A stretch of 41,783 nucleotides of DNA, taken from the NCBI RefSeq assembly GCF_001401155.1, contig NZ_LJRO01000428.1, forward strand, positions 1 to 41,783. Reading direction: 5' to 3'. Each line of letters begins with the position of its first letter. Within the stretch, counting starts at the first letter, position 1. Below, piece after piece: positions 1-7,622 of this stretch. Below the pieces are notes generated by a model. The model searched no databases. It saw only the letters and a list, made by a program, of their open reading frames with translations, and had not been told where the DNA came from. Origin of the DNA: Pseudomonas tremae (lineage in GTDB: Bacteria; Pseudomonadota; Gammaproteobacteria; Pseudomonadales; Pseudomonadaceae). A program made the position numbers and the translations under genes.

Positions 1-2381
1 TGCCCTCCCGGGAGGGCAACCGGCGTCCATTCGGCTCGCATCTGATACTTCAGCTTTGTCGACTGCCAGCTTTTCTTGGACAGAGAATAAAGCCCGCCGG
101 TACTGGTGAGAGCGTACAGGTTGTGTTCTTCGTCCAGCGCCAGGCTTTTGATATCACCTTCCAGTCCGGGGGCCTCAAGCTTGACAGGTTGGTGATCCTT
201 GCTGTGCGCAGTGAGCTTGTTCTGCTTATCAAGTACGACAAATCGCTCATTGTTGACCATCGCAAATGCCGTGATCACGCGGTCATCAAGGCCCTTGATC
301 TCCTCGCCCATCTCGACGGTTGTCGAGCGCGCTGTCTGAGCCAGCGATAGGTTGCGGTTAAAGGCCATGTTGGGGTGGAAGGGAGCAACCTTGAGTGCAT
401 GCAGCTTGCCGCCCTTGAGTACATAGGCGTTGCTGTCGGCGCCGCGTTGCAGGCGATCGACATCTTTTATACCTGCGTCTTTCCAGCATTCAGGCGCATC
501 ATCCCAGCGCTGTATGCGTCCTTCGCTCAGGCCAACCAGGCCTGCACGATCCAGGTTGAGCCGTTCAGGGGCGGCGGGCGCCGGGGGCATGATCAGGCCG
601 CGATTGTTGTGCCGCACCTGCACACTGGTCAGGTTCCAGCCGCTTTCCAGTGTCGAACCTTGCTCGTCGAGGGCGTGGGAGTGAACCTCGCCCTCACGGT
701 TCTGGATCAATGCGTGAATACGACCGTCGTCACCGTTGATGAATCCGGTGACGCGGTTGTTGCCGCCAATAGGCAGGCCCGCCAACTTAAAGCCAGCCTG
801 TTCGGGCATGAGCTTCAATTGCGGATCGTCGCTTTCAAACGCACTGCGATCCGCGCTGTAAAGTCTGCCGCGGGTGTCTGCGACGAACAGCTTGTCCGCG
901 CTCAAGCCGACTGCAGCCGCCTGCGCCTTGCCGTCATCCAGCTCAAGAACTTTGGTTCTTTTCGGCGTCAGCCCGCCAGTTATCGGGCTCATGTCAGTCA
1001 GCAGGATGGCCTGAGCTTTTGTGCCACTGAGCAAAGCAGCTCTATTGTCCGGCGCCAACGAAAATGACTGCAGGTCTTTGACTTCCACGTGTGGCATGAA
1101 TGGACTCGACAGGTCGACCAGAACGTCGTCACTTTTCGCATAGACCGAGCCGTTACCGCCCATGGAAAGACTATCGAACGCGATCTCTTCCAGACCTTCC
1201 GGTTCCTTCCAGCGGGCGCTGGTCGGGTCGAATTGATACAACCGGTTTTCGTACACACGCAGGCGTTCTTGGCTGCTGGTCTGGTATACGTCGGTGAGGT
1301 AGGCCATATGCGCCTTGCCAGGCAACTCCTGGCTTTTGCGGCCACTGCTGGTTTCGATATGAATATGGCCGTCTACGCGTTCCATGCGCACGGTGGGCAG
1401 CTTTTTCCCTTCTATATTCAGTGCTTCGTTACTACTGCGAACCAGCGCCAGCGAGCTTTCGTCCTCCACCAGATGCAGTAGGTATCCGTTGGCCTCTAGC
1501 AGTTGGTGTCCATGCACGCCGGGTTTGCTTTCATGAGCCAGGTAGGTTTGTTTGGGGCCAGCGAGAATAGAGTCCAGTAACTGGGCAAGGCCAGGTGTAT
1601 TGAACGTGGAAAAATCGGGCTTGCCTTTGGCATCCAGCTGGACGGTGCCTTGGGGTTGGGCGTGGCGTGTAAACTTTTCATCTTTCAGTTCGAAACGACC
1701 GCCAGCACTGCGTCCCAGGCTTGGTTTTTGCGCTGGCTCGTCTGAATCGTCGACGTTGATTCCGGAGCTGCCTGCCTCGTTCGGTTTGCTGGCCATAAAT
1801 GACTGGCGCTTGCCGTCGTGCCCTTGCAGGCGGCTACCGGGAAGTCGGGATTCGCGAACAGCGTTGGCGACCGCTTCTTCATCATCCGCTGGATCTGCAG
1901 ATAGTCCGGCTGAAGTGTTGCGTTCCAGGCGCTCTCCTGGAATGTCGAACCTGACACGGCGGTTGTTTCGGTCGGCAGGCTCTGCCTGTTTGAGCGCTTT
2001 TTCGGCGCCATGCACTGCTGTCCCGGAGCTGCTCGCTTTATCTGAATTGTTGCGCAGGATTGACCTGGGTGGGTTGTCAGTGCCCGGTAGACGAGATGCC
2101 CGAGTGGCATTCTGTGTGACTGCGCCATTGGAAGGCGGATGTGAGCTTGAGGTGTTTGTTGTGCTGGGTGGTCTGGCCGCTGCCTGTCGCGGTGTTCTGG
2201 ATTTCTGAAACACTTTGCCGACGCTTTTCAGCATTCGTTTTCCCAGACTCCCCAGCGAGTGTGATGAGCGTTGGGTGGGCTGTTCGGCGCGTTGTTGCAA
2301 GTCGGATGGGTTACGAAGGGCTGCTGTCGCCTGTGTCTGAATAACGTTTCCGGTGTTCCGGCTGATCGTGGGTGCCTGCAC
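1..2381 (-). CDS. avrE: AvrE family type III effector, N-terminal part (runs off left edge)
   Basis: The reverse strand is open from a GTG at 2381-2379 to base 1 (793 codons plus two bases), so the C-terminal part is outside the window. I recognise AvrE from its start VQAPTISRNTGNVIQTQAT, the stretch QLDAKGKPDFSTFNTPGLAQ and the later DLQSFSLAPDNRAALLSG. The first 200 or so residues are Ser/Pro/Gln-rich and look disordered, as expected for a secretion and translocation signal; the following part fits the beta-propeller region of the family. AvrE proteins act inside plant cells as water and solute channels that cause apoplast water-soaking (known for the family). The GTG start is supported by AAGGAG five bases upstream and by a hrp box at 2462-2489. 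It diverges from hrpH, as in the conserved effector locus of P. syringae. Confidence 0.96.
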   Translation of the reverse strand, partial: MQAPTISRNTGNVIQTQATAALRNPSDLQQRAEQPTQRSSHSLGSLGKRMLKSVGKVFQKSRTPRQAAARPPSTTNTSSSHPPSNGAVTQNATRASRLPGTDNPPRSILRNNSDKASSSGTAVHGAEKALKQAEPADRNNRRVRFDIPGERLERNTSAGLSADPADDEEAVANAVRESRLPGSRLQGHDGKRQSFMASKPNEAGSSGINVDDSDEPAQKPSLGRSAGGRFELKDEKFTRHAQPQGTVQLDAKGKPDFSTFNTPGLAQLLDSILAGPKQTYLAHESKPGVHGHQLLEANGYLLHLVEDESSLALVRSSNEALNIEGKKLPTVRMERVDGHIHIETSSGRKSQELPGKAHMAYLTDVYQTSSQERLRVYENRLYQFDPTSARWKEPEGLEEIAFDSLSMGGNGSVYAKSDDVLVDLSSPFMPHVEVKDLQSFSLAPDNRAALLSGTKAQAILLTDMSPITGGLTPKRTKVLELDDGKAQAAAVGLSADKLFVADTRGRLYSADRSAFESDDPQLKLMPEQAGFKLAGLPIGGNNRVTGFINGDDGRIHALIQNREGEVHSHALDEQGSTLESGWNLTSVQVRHNNRGLIMPPAPAAPERLNLDRAGLVGLSEGRIQRWDDAPECWKDAGIKDVDRLQRGADSNAYVLKGGKLHALKVAPFHPNMAFNRNLSLAQTARSTTVEMGEEIKGLDDRVITAFAMVNNERFVVLDKQNKLTAHSKDHQPVKLEAPGLEGDIKSLALDEEHNLYALTSTGGLYSLSKKSWQSTKLKYQMRAEWTPVALPGG

Positions 2382-2461
2382 TGTGAATCTCCTTGTCCTT
2401 ATCCTTGTCCTCTGCTTCCGCAGAGCGATGCCTTTATGAATCCTTGAAGTTCTTCAAAGGT

Positions 2462-2489
2462 TGCGTGGCGCACAAGCGGCTGTGGTTCC
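2462..2489 (-). promoter_or_regulatory. hrp box of avrE
   Basis: On the minus strand GGAACC (2489-2484), 15 bases, then CCACGCA (2468-2462). This matches the HrpL consensus GGAACC-N15/16-CCACNNA. The element lies 80 bases upstream of the avrE GTG. Confidence 0.93.
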
Positions 2490-2554
2490 ATAAAAAAGGG
2501 GTGACTGAAGTGTTTCAGCTGTAAGGGTTTTCGCAGCCGACATCTGCAGTGCAG

Positions 2555-2582
2555 GGAACCGGAATGGCCATCGCACCACGTA
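2555..2582 (+). promoter_or_regulatory. hrp box of hrpH
   Basis: GGAACC (2555-2560), a 15-base spacer, then CCACGTA (2576-2582). It lies inside the longest open frame of hrpH, so the true start must be downstream. It is back to back with the avrE hrp box, with 65 bases between the two elements. Confidence 0.93.
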
Positions 2583-2611
2583 GGGTGAACATGCTCAGGA
2601 CATTCCCGACA

Positions 2612-4168
2612 ATGCCAGCCCCTATACCACCCATTTCCAGACCTCGCTTATTGGTCCGTTCGGTTCAGATCGCCATTCTTGCGCTGGGCTCTGTGTGTGT
2701 GGGCTGCCAGTCAGTCGATTATTCCCAGTCGCGCCATGATCGCTTGCCGCGCCTTGTTGCGGGGCTGGTGAATGGCGGCTCGACCAACGAGCAGGCGGAC
2801 ATCGGCCTGCCGAGCGTTTCCGACATGCCGGCTTATAACGGAGATGACGTCTGGCAGCGTCTCGCTGAGCGGTGCCGGCTGGTCGACGGGCAGGGCGCCA
2901 ACGAGCGGATAATCCGTCAGCGTGACTGGCTGCTGAGCAACAAGGGTTTTGTGAACAGTGCCAGCGTTCGTGCCAGCCCTTATCTGCATTTCATTGTCGA
3001 GCGTCTGGACGAGCGCCAAATGCCTATGGAGCTGGCGTTACTGCCAATGATTGAAAGCTCCTACAACCCCATGGCCAACTCACCTGCCGCTGCGGCAGGT
3101 CTGTGGCAGTTCGTCCCTTCCACCGGACGCGCCTTCAACCTTCGTCAGAGCACCACGTACGATGCTCGTCGGGATGTCGTGGCTTCCAGTAAAGCGGCGA
3201 TGGATTACCTGACGCGCCTGCATGGTCAATTCGGCAACGACTGGCTGTTGGCACTTGCGGCATATAACGCAGGGGAGGGCACGGTCGGGCGAGCGATTGA
3301 AGCAAACCGACGTCGTGGCCTGCCGGTTGACTACTGGCACCTGAGCTTGCCGAAAGAGACCCAGGATTACGTACCTCGTTTGTTGGCGCTGTCTATGCTG
3401 GTGCGCAACCCGGCGGCCTATGGTGTAAAGCTCAACCCGATTGCCAATGTGCCTTACTTTGACGTGGTCGAACTGAACCATGCGGTGGACCTCTCCCAGC
3501 TCGCTGCCACTACTGGCGTGGATGAGGCCCAGCTGGTACGACTCAACCCGGCGTTCCTGCGCAAAAAAACGCCGGATGGTCCAGGACGTCTGCTGATACC
3601 CAAGGTACACAAACAAGCCCTGACGGCAGGCATCCAGCAAATCACCGGCGAGACACCCGTTACGACCACGGTGCCTCCGCTTCACGAAAACAGAAAGGCT
3701 TTGCCGCTTCCGGCGATCAAGCCTGCTGAGCCGGTGCAGGTTGCAGAGCAGCTACCCGTGCAGAAACCGGTTCATCCAGTGAAGGTTGCCGAGCAGAGCC
3801 CTGGCCCTGTCGTTTCCATGCCGGTAGCCGATGAGCGCCCGCCGATCCCCAAGGTGGCCCAACCTACAAGAGTGGCAGAACAAACTCCGCCGCCTGCACC
3901 GCCTGCTCCTACGCAAGAAGCACTGCAGGCAATGCCTGCAGAGAAAACCACGCCTGCCTTGGTTGCCGAACGCTCGGAGCCAGTCGTTTCGACAGCATCC
4001 CTGGCCCCGAATCAGTATGATTTTGCGATCGGTGCAGTCAAGACAACACGCACCAGAGATGATCATTCGGCGCCGCGAAAACGAGAGGATATCGAGTACC
4101 GCAGCGGTCCTCGTGAGCTGCCCACCGGTCCACGGGTGGTGGTCTATGCCAGCGATGTACGTCAGTAA
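2612..4168 (+). CDS. hrpH: HrpH, secreted lytic transglycosylase of the conserved effector locus
   Basis: A 518-residue protein of the MltD-like lytic transglycosylase family that should cleave peptidoglycan to make room for the secretion apparatus. A hydrophobic N-terminus ends in VCVGCQS, a possible but imperfect lipobox. The SLT domain has MIESSYNP with catalytic Glu at about residue 148, then GLWQFVPSTGR and AAYNAGEGT. A LysM-like segment follows at about residues 284-335, then a Pro-rich tail with three VAEQ repeats. The frame is open from 2549, but the hrp box ends at 2582, so I place the start at ATG 2612, which has AGGA upstream and the same 29-base box-to-start distance seen at hrpJ; ATG 2591 is the alternative. 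It is the first gene after avrE and precedes hrpRS. Confidence 0.9.
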   Translation: MPAPIPPISRPRLLVRSVQIAILALGSVCVGCQSVDYSQSRHDRLPRLVAGLVNGGSTNEQADIGLPSVSDMPAYNGDDVWQRLAERCRLVDGQGANERIIRQRDWLLSNKGFVNSASVRASPYLHFIVERLDERQMPMELALLPMIESSYNPMANSPAAAAGLWQFVPSTGRAFNLRQSTTYDARRDVVASSKAAMDYLTRLHGQFGNDWLLALAAYNAGEGTVGRAIEANRRRGLPVDYWHLSLPKETQDYVPRLLALSMLVRNPAAYGVKLNPIANVPYFDVVELNHAVDLSQLAATTGVDEAQLVRLNPAFLRKKTPDGPGRLLIPKVHKQALTAGIQQITGETPVTTTVPPLHENRKALPLPAIKPAEPVQVAEQLPVQKPVHPVKVAEQSPGPVVSMPVADERPPIPKVAQPTRVAEQTPPPAPPAPTQEALQAMPAEKTTPALVAERSEPVVSTASLAPNQYDFAIGAVKTTRTRDDHSAPRKREDIEYRSGPRELPTGPRVVVYASDVRQ

Positions 4169-4205
4169 ACACTAAAATTTTCTTAATTTTTTAGAAAAAA
4201 CCCTG

Positions 4206-4226
4206 AAAACCGCCGGTTTTTGGTGT
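4206..4226 (+). terminator. Weak terminator-like hairpin after hrpH
   Basis: AAAACC (4206-4211), loop GCC, GGTTTT (4215-4220), continuing into T-rich DNA. The stem is only six pairs and mostly A-T, so termination here is plausible but not assured. Confidence 0.4.
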
Positions 4227-4551
4227 TTTTCTCATTTAATGTCTGGTTTGTTAATAGTCTTAAGAAAATCTTTAAATTCTATTTTCACATGTTTTTTGGA
4301 TCGCAAAATTCTTAGCCGTCCATCTTTTGCCGTGTTCGGTCAGTAATTTTTTTGAACTTTGTAAGCATTTGTAACTGCATAGACACACCCTCTCAAAAAT
4401 CACGTTGGTGATGACTACCTATAAGCATGGCTGATAACGATGTGATGGCTTTTGCATAGCTTGCATTGCCTGATTGTCCTACATTAAACCGGTTCAGCTA
4501 AGTAGTGGCGCATTGGTTTGTTTCAGCAAAGGCGCTACGAAAGGATATATG

Positions 4552-4565
4552 TTCGGAATGCCGAA
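4552..4565. repeat. Dyad TTCGG-N4-CCGAA, copy 1
   Basis: TTCGG AATG CCGAA, a perfect five-base inverted repeat upstream of hrpR. The same dyad with a different centre recurs 98 bases downstream, which suggests an operator for a dimeric regulator rather than a terminator, since no T-run follows. Confidence 0.5.
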
Positions 4566-4648
4566 TGAGGTTGTGGCAAATGGCTATCACTTTTTGAGGC
4601 GGAAAATCGGGGGGATTGTGGGATCGGCCAGGTTAAGGGTGAGCTGAC

Positions 4649-4664
4649 GTTCGGAAATCCGAAC
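4649..4664. repeat. Dyad GTTCGG-N4-CCGAAC, copy 2
   Basis: GTTCGG AAAT CCGAAC, six-base perfect arms. It shares the TTCGG-N4-CCGAA core with the copy at 4552. It lies about 565 bases upstream of hrpR. Confidence 0.5.
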
Positions 4665-5227
4665 CCTGCCATGCTGATACCTGATCGTCTGGTCAAACTT
4701 TTATCTCTCTTATCCCCTGTAATAACCGATGTATGATTTTATTCTTTGTCGATGGATGTCTTCTTGTTATGAGTGAGTGTTTTATAGTTCACTGGATGTT
4801 TATGCCAAAGAGCATTTCTTAAGTTGAAGCATTTCGCGTACAGGGCAGTGTTTTTATTTCAGTCTTGTGGGTCTTCTTTTATTTTGTTATGTCGGGCTAT
4901 CGCTGTGTTATGTCGAGGTGTATTAAATTCTGAGTGCGTCGGTATTGCTGCCGTATTTGTTGCAGTAAATAAAAAGAGCAAAAAACGATAATTAAATAGC
5001 AATTGTATATCGTAAGTTATTGATTTTGTTGAATAAATTATAATCTAATTATTTTTTCTCGATAAATTTCATGCCTCTGGGGTGCCGTTAATATGACGAT
5101 GATACGATGATAGTCATTCTCATTTTTGTGATATTTTTTGCACTCGTTGGGGAACTAAATCCCTATATGTGTGCCTTGTAAGACGTGGTATTAATAGTCC
5201 GCTTGCCTTCCACCATGAGAGTGACCG

Positions 5228-6172
5228 ATGAGCACAGACATTGATAAGAACGTCCAGGAGTGTTGGGGCGTAACTGCAGTATCGGCGGGTCATCAAATTG
5301 CAATGAACAGCGCGTTCCTTGATATGGATTTGCTGCTGTGTGGCGAAACAGGCACGGGCAAGGACACGCTTGCCAACCGTATCCATGAGCTGTCCAGCAG
5401 GTCTGGACCTTTTGTCGGGATGAACTGCGCTGCGATCCCTGAGTCGCTGGCCGAGAGCCAGCTTTTCGGAGTGGTGAACGGTGCATTTACCGGCGTGTGC
5501 CGCGCTCGCGAGGGCTACATCGAAGCATCGAGTGGCGGCACGCTGTACCTGGACGAGATAGACAGCATGCCAATGAGTCTTCAGGCCAAGCTGTTGCGTG
5601 TGCTGGAAAGCCGTGGCGTCGAGCGGCTAGGCTCGACCGAGTTCATTCCTGTGGATCTGCGGGTGATAGCTTCGGCTCAGCGACCACTGGATGAACTGGT
5701 GGAACAAGGACTTTTTCGTCGCGACCTGTTTTTTCGGCTCAATGTGCTGACGCTCCATCTGCCAGCCTTGCGCAAACGTCGTGAGCAGATTTTGCCGTTG
5801 TTCGACCAGTTCACCCAGGAAATCGCTGCCGAGCTGGGGCGTCCGGCTCCAGCGCTGGATAGCGGACGTGTGCAGGTCCTGCTTAGTCATGACTGGCCAG
5901 GCAACGTGCGTGAGCTGAAATCGGCAGCCAAACGGTTTGTGTTGAATTTTCCTTTACTGGGTTGCGAGCCTGTCGAGGACCTGGCCTCGGCCACCGACCT
6001 GCGCACGCAAATGCGTGTCATCGAGAAAATGCTCATTCAGGATGCCCTGAAGCGGCATCGTCACAATGTCGATGCGGTGCTTGAAGAGCTTGAACTGCCA
6101 AGACGTACCCTTTATCACCGCATGAAGGAGCTGGGCGTTACCACGCAGATTGCCTTGGCGGCTGGAATCTGA
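5228..6172 (+). CDS. hrpR: HrpR, sigma-54 enhancer-binding protein
   Basis: A 314-residue AAA+ activator that with HrpS forms the hetero-hexamer opening sigma-54 polymerase at hrpL. Visible parts are Walker A GETGTGKD (about 39-46), the sigma-54 contact loop GAFTGV (85-90), Walker B GGTLYLDE (103-110), and a C-terminal helix-turn-helix ending PRRTLYHRMKELG. It has no receiver or other N-terminal input domain, as is typical for HrpR and HrpS. The loop differs from the canonical GAFTGA in its last residue. hrpS follows as a close paralogue after a 42-base gap, so the two are likely co-transcribed from the long leader upstream. Confidence 0.97.
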   Translation: MSTDIDKNVQECWGVTAVSAGHQIAMNSAFLDMDLLLCGETGTGKDTLANRIHELSSRSGPFVGMNCAAIPESLAESQLFGVVNGAFTGVCRAREGYIEASSGGTLYLDEIDSMPMSLQAKLLRVLESRGVERLGSTEFIPVDLRVIASAQRPLDELVEQGLFRRDLFFRLNVLTLHLPALRKRREQILPLFDQFTQEIAAELGRPAPALDSGRVQVLLSHDWPGNVRELKSAAKRFVLNFPLLGCEPVEDLASATDLRTQMRVIEKMLIQDALKRHRHNVDAVLEELELPRRTLYHRMKELGVTTQIALAAGI

Positions 6173-6214
6173 TTCGCGGCGTTCTTGCCACACTGGAGTT
6201 TTGGGGATCACGGG

Positions 6215-7123
6215 ATGAGTCTGGACGCTACGTACGATGATGACCTGGACGAGGAACGTGTCCCGAATCTCGGGATCGTTGCCGAAAGTATTTCGCAGTT
6301 GGGTATCGATGTGCTGTTGTCAGGCGAGACTGGCACTGGCAAGGACACCATTGCTCGGCGGATTCACACGATGTCCGGCCGTAAAGGCCGGCTGGTAGCC
6401 ATGAATTGCGCGGCTATCCCGGAATCTCTGGCAGAGAGTGAGTTGTTCGGAGTGGTCAGCGGCGCTTACACCGGAGCCGACCGCTCTCGAGTCGGGTACA
6501 TCGAAGCAGCGCAGGGCGGCACGCTCTATCTGGATGAGATCGACAGCATGTCGCTGAACCTGCAAGCCAAGCTGCTGAGGGTGCTTGAAACCCGAGCTCT
6601 TGAGCGCTTGGGGTCGACCTCGACGATCAAGCTCGATATCTGTGTGATTGCCTCGGCCCAATGCTCGCTGGACGACGCTGTGGAGGACGGTCGATTTCGC
6701 CGCGATCTGTATTTTCGCCTGAATGTACTGACCCTCAAGCTGCCGCCGCTGCGCTCCCAGCCTGAGCGTATTGTCCCCTCATTCAAACGTTTTGCGGCGG
6801 CCGCTGGTGCCGAGCTGAATGTCGCCGTGCCGACGGTTTGCCCTGCGCTTCAGGAACTACTGCTGAAGCACGAATGGCCCGGCAATATTCGTGAATTGAA
6901 GGCGGCAGCAAAGCGATTCGTGCTGGGCTTTCCATTGCTTGGAAGCGAGCCTCAGGGTGAAAAATACCTGGCTTGCGGACTCAAATCGCAGTTGCGGGCT
7001 ATCGAGAAAGCGCTGATCCAGGAGTCGCTCAAGCGCCATCACCACTGCATCGACGCTGTCAGTCAGGAGCTCGATATGCCTCGGCGCACGCTCTACCGCC
7101 GGATAAAAGAGTTGCAGATCTGA
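6215..7123 (+). CDS. hrpS: HrpS, sigma-54 enhancer-binding protein
   Basis: A 302-residue partner of HrpR. Walker A GETGTGKD is at about 37-44, the contact loop reads GAYTGA (83-88), and Walker B GGTLYLDE is at 101-108. The C-terminal helix-turn-helix is PRRTLYRRIKELQI. HrpS is the target of the anti-activator HrpV. The frame is open from 6185, but ATG 6215 (MSLDATYDDD) gives the family's usual length and N-terminus. The hrpA hrp box begins 17 bases after the stop. Confidence 0.97.
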   Translation: MSLDATYDDDLDEERVPNLGIVAESISQLGIDVLLSGETGTGKDTIARRIHTMSGRKGRLVAMNCAAIPESLAESELFGVVSGAYTGADRSRVGYIEAAQGGTLYLDEIDSMSLNLQAKLLRVLETRALERLGSTSTIKLDICVIASAQCSLDDAVEDGRFRRDLYFRLNVLTLKLPPLRSQPERIVPSFKRFAAAAGAELNVAVPTVCPALQELLLKHEWPGNIRELKAAAKRFVLGFPLLGSEPQGEKYLACGLKSQLRAIEKALIQESLKRHHHCIDAVSQELDMPRRTLYRRIKELQI

Positions 7124-7140
7124 TTTTTTGTGCTGTCGCC

Positions 7141-7169
7141 GGAACCGATTCATGGACTGATGCCACGTA
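7141..7169 (+). promoter_or_regulatory. hrp box of the hrpA operon
   Basis: GGAACC (7141-7146), a 16-base spacer, CCACGTA (7163-7169). It is 49 bases upstream of the hrpA ATG and drives hrpA-hrpZ-hrpB-hrcJ-hrpD-hrpE. Confidence 0.95.
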
Positions 7170-7218
7170 GTTGTACCAAGCAATTACGCTGGTATAGCCA
7201 AGAAAGGGGAATCAAGAC

Positions 7219-7566
7219 ATGCCATTTCTTCCAAGCATCAGTTCGAGTCTCACCCAAGCCGGCACCGGCGTCGCCAATGGCATTGGCGGTGCACTGCAGG
7301 GTGCTAACACTATCGCTTCGGCCGCTAACATGCAGGGCAACGTTCTCGCAGGCACAGGCATGGGCAACAGTCTGTCGCTGGCTGCGCAGAACAAGGCCAG
7401 CGCAGAGATGGACGCCAACGGCGCGCAATTGATCGCCATGCAAGCCGAAGAGACCAAAAAGAAGCAAACCATGGACGTTTTGAACGCCATCGAAGCTGGT
7501 AAAGAAGACTCCACCAACAAGAAAATCAGTGCCACGGCGCAAAACGCCAAAGGTATCAGTTACTAA
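7219..7566 (+). CDS. hrpA: HrpA, major Hrp pilin
   Basis: A 115-residue subunit of the extracellular Hrp pilus through which effectors travel across the plant wall. The C-terminus is strongly family-like: MDVLNAIEAGKEDSTNKKIS followed by ATAQNAKGISY. The N-terminal half is Gly/Ala/Ser-rich and has diverged, which is normal for the exposed part of this pilin. There are no cysteines. AAGGGG lies upstream of ATG 7219. It is the first gene of its operon, and a strong hairpin sits right after it. Confidence 0.96.
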   Translation: MPFLPSISSSLTQAGTGVANGIGGALQGANTIASAANMQGNVLAGTGMGNSLSLAAQNKASAEMDANGAQLIAMQAEETKKKQTMDVLNAIEAGKEDSTNKKISATAQNAKGISY

Positions 7567-7578
7567 TTATTTCTGATT

Positions 7579-7598
7579 GCCCCCTTGACGGAGGGGGC
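7579..7598 (+). terminator. Intra-operon hairpin between hrpA and hrpZ
   Basis: GCCCCCTTGACGGAGGGGGC folds into a six-pair GC stem extended by one T-A pair. No T-run follows, so it is more likely a partial attenuator or an mRNA 3'-end stabiliser that lets pilin be made in excess over downstream genes than a full terminator. Confidence 0.6.
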
Positions 7599-7622
7599 CG
7601 CTACTTCAGGAAGGGCGTTTCT

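Larger units (their letters stand above)
4169..5227. other. Gene-free AT-rich leader between hrpH and hrpR
   Basis: About 1.06 kb with no credible coding frame. It is visibly more AT-rich than the genes on either side, above all from about 4690 to 5110. It starts with a small hairpin followed by T-rich DNA just after hrpH (4206-4226). It contains two related dyads, TTCGG-N4-CCGAA, at 4552-4565 and 4650-4663. The hrpRS promoter must lie here, but I could not fix a -10/-35 pair with confidence among the many AT-rich candidates. Confidence 0.7.

Noticed and set aside
1685..2128. Minus-strand frame in the avrE N-terminal region
   Set aside because: A different frame from the GTG-started avrE reading; the avrE frame is continuous and family-like through this part.
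375..2208. Plus-strand open frames across 375-2208
   Set aside because: They are antisense to avrE, whose minus-strand frame has clear family sequence throughout.
5090..5105. Possible RhpR-type site (GTATC-N6-GATAC) before hrpR
   Set aside because: GATAC is present at 5101, but the left half reads AATAT instead of GTATC, so the known inverted repeat is not intact. A second GATAC at 4676 also lacks a partner.
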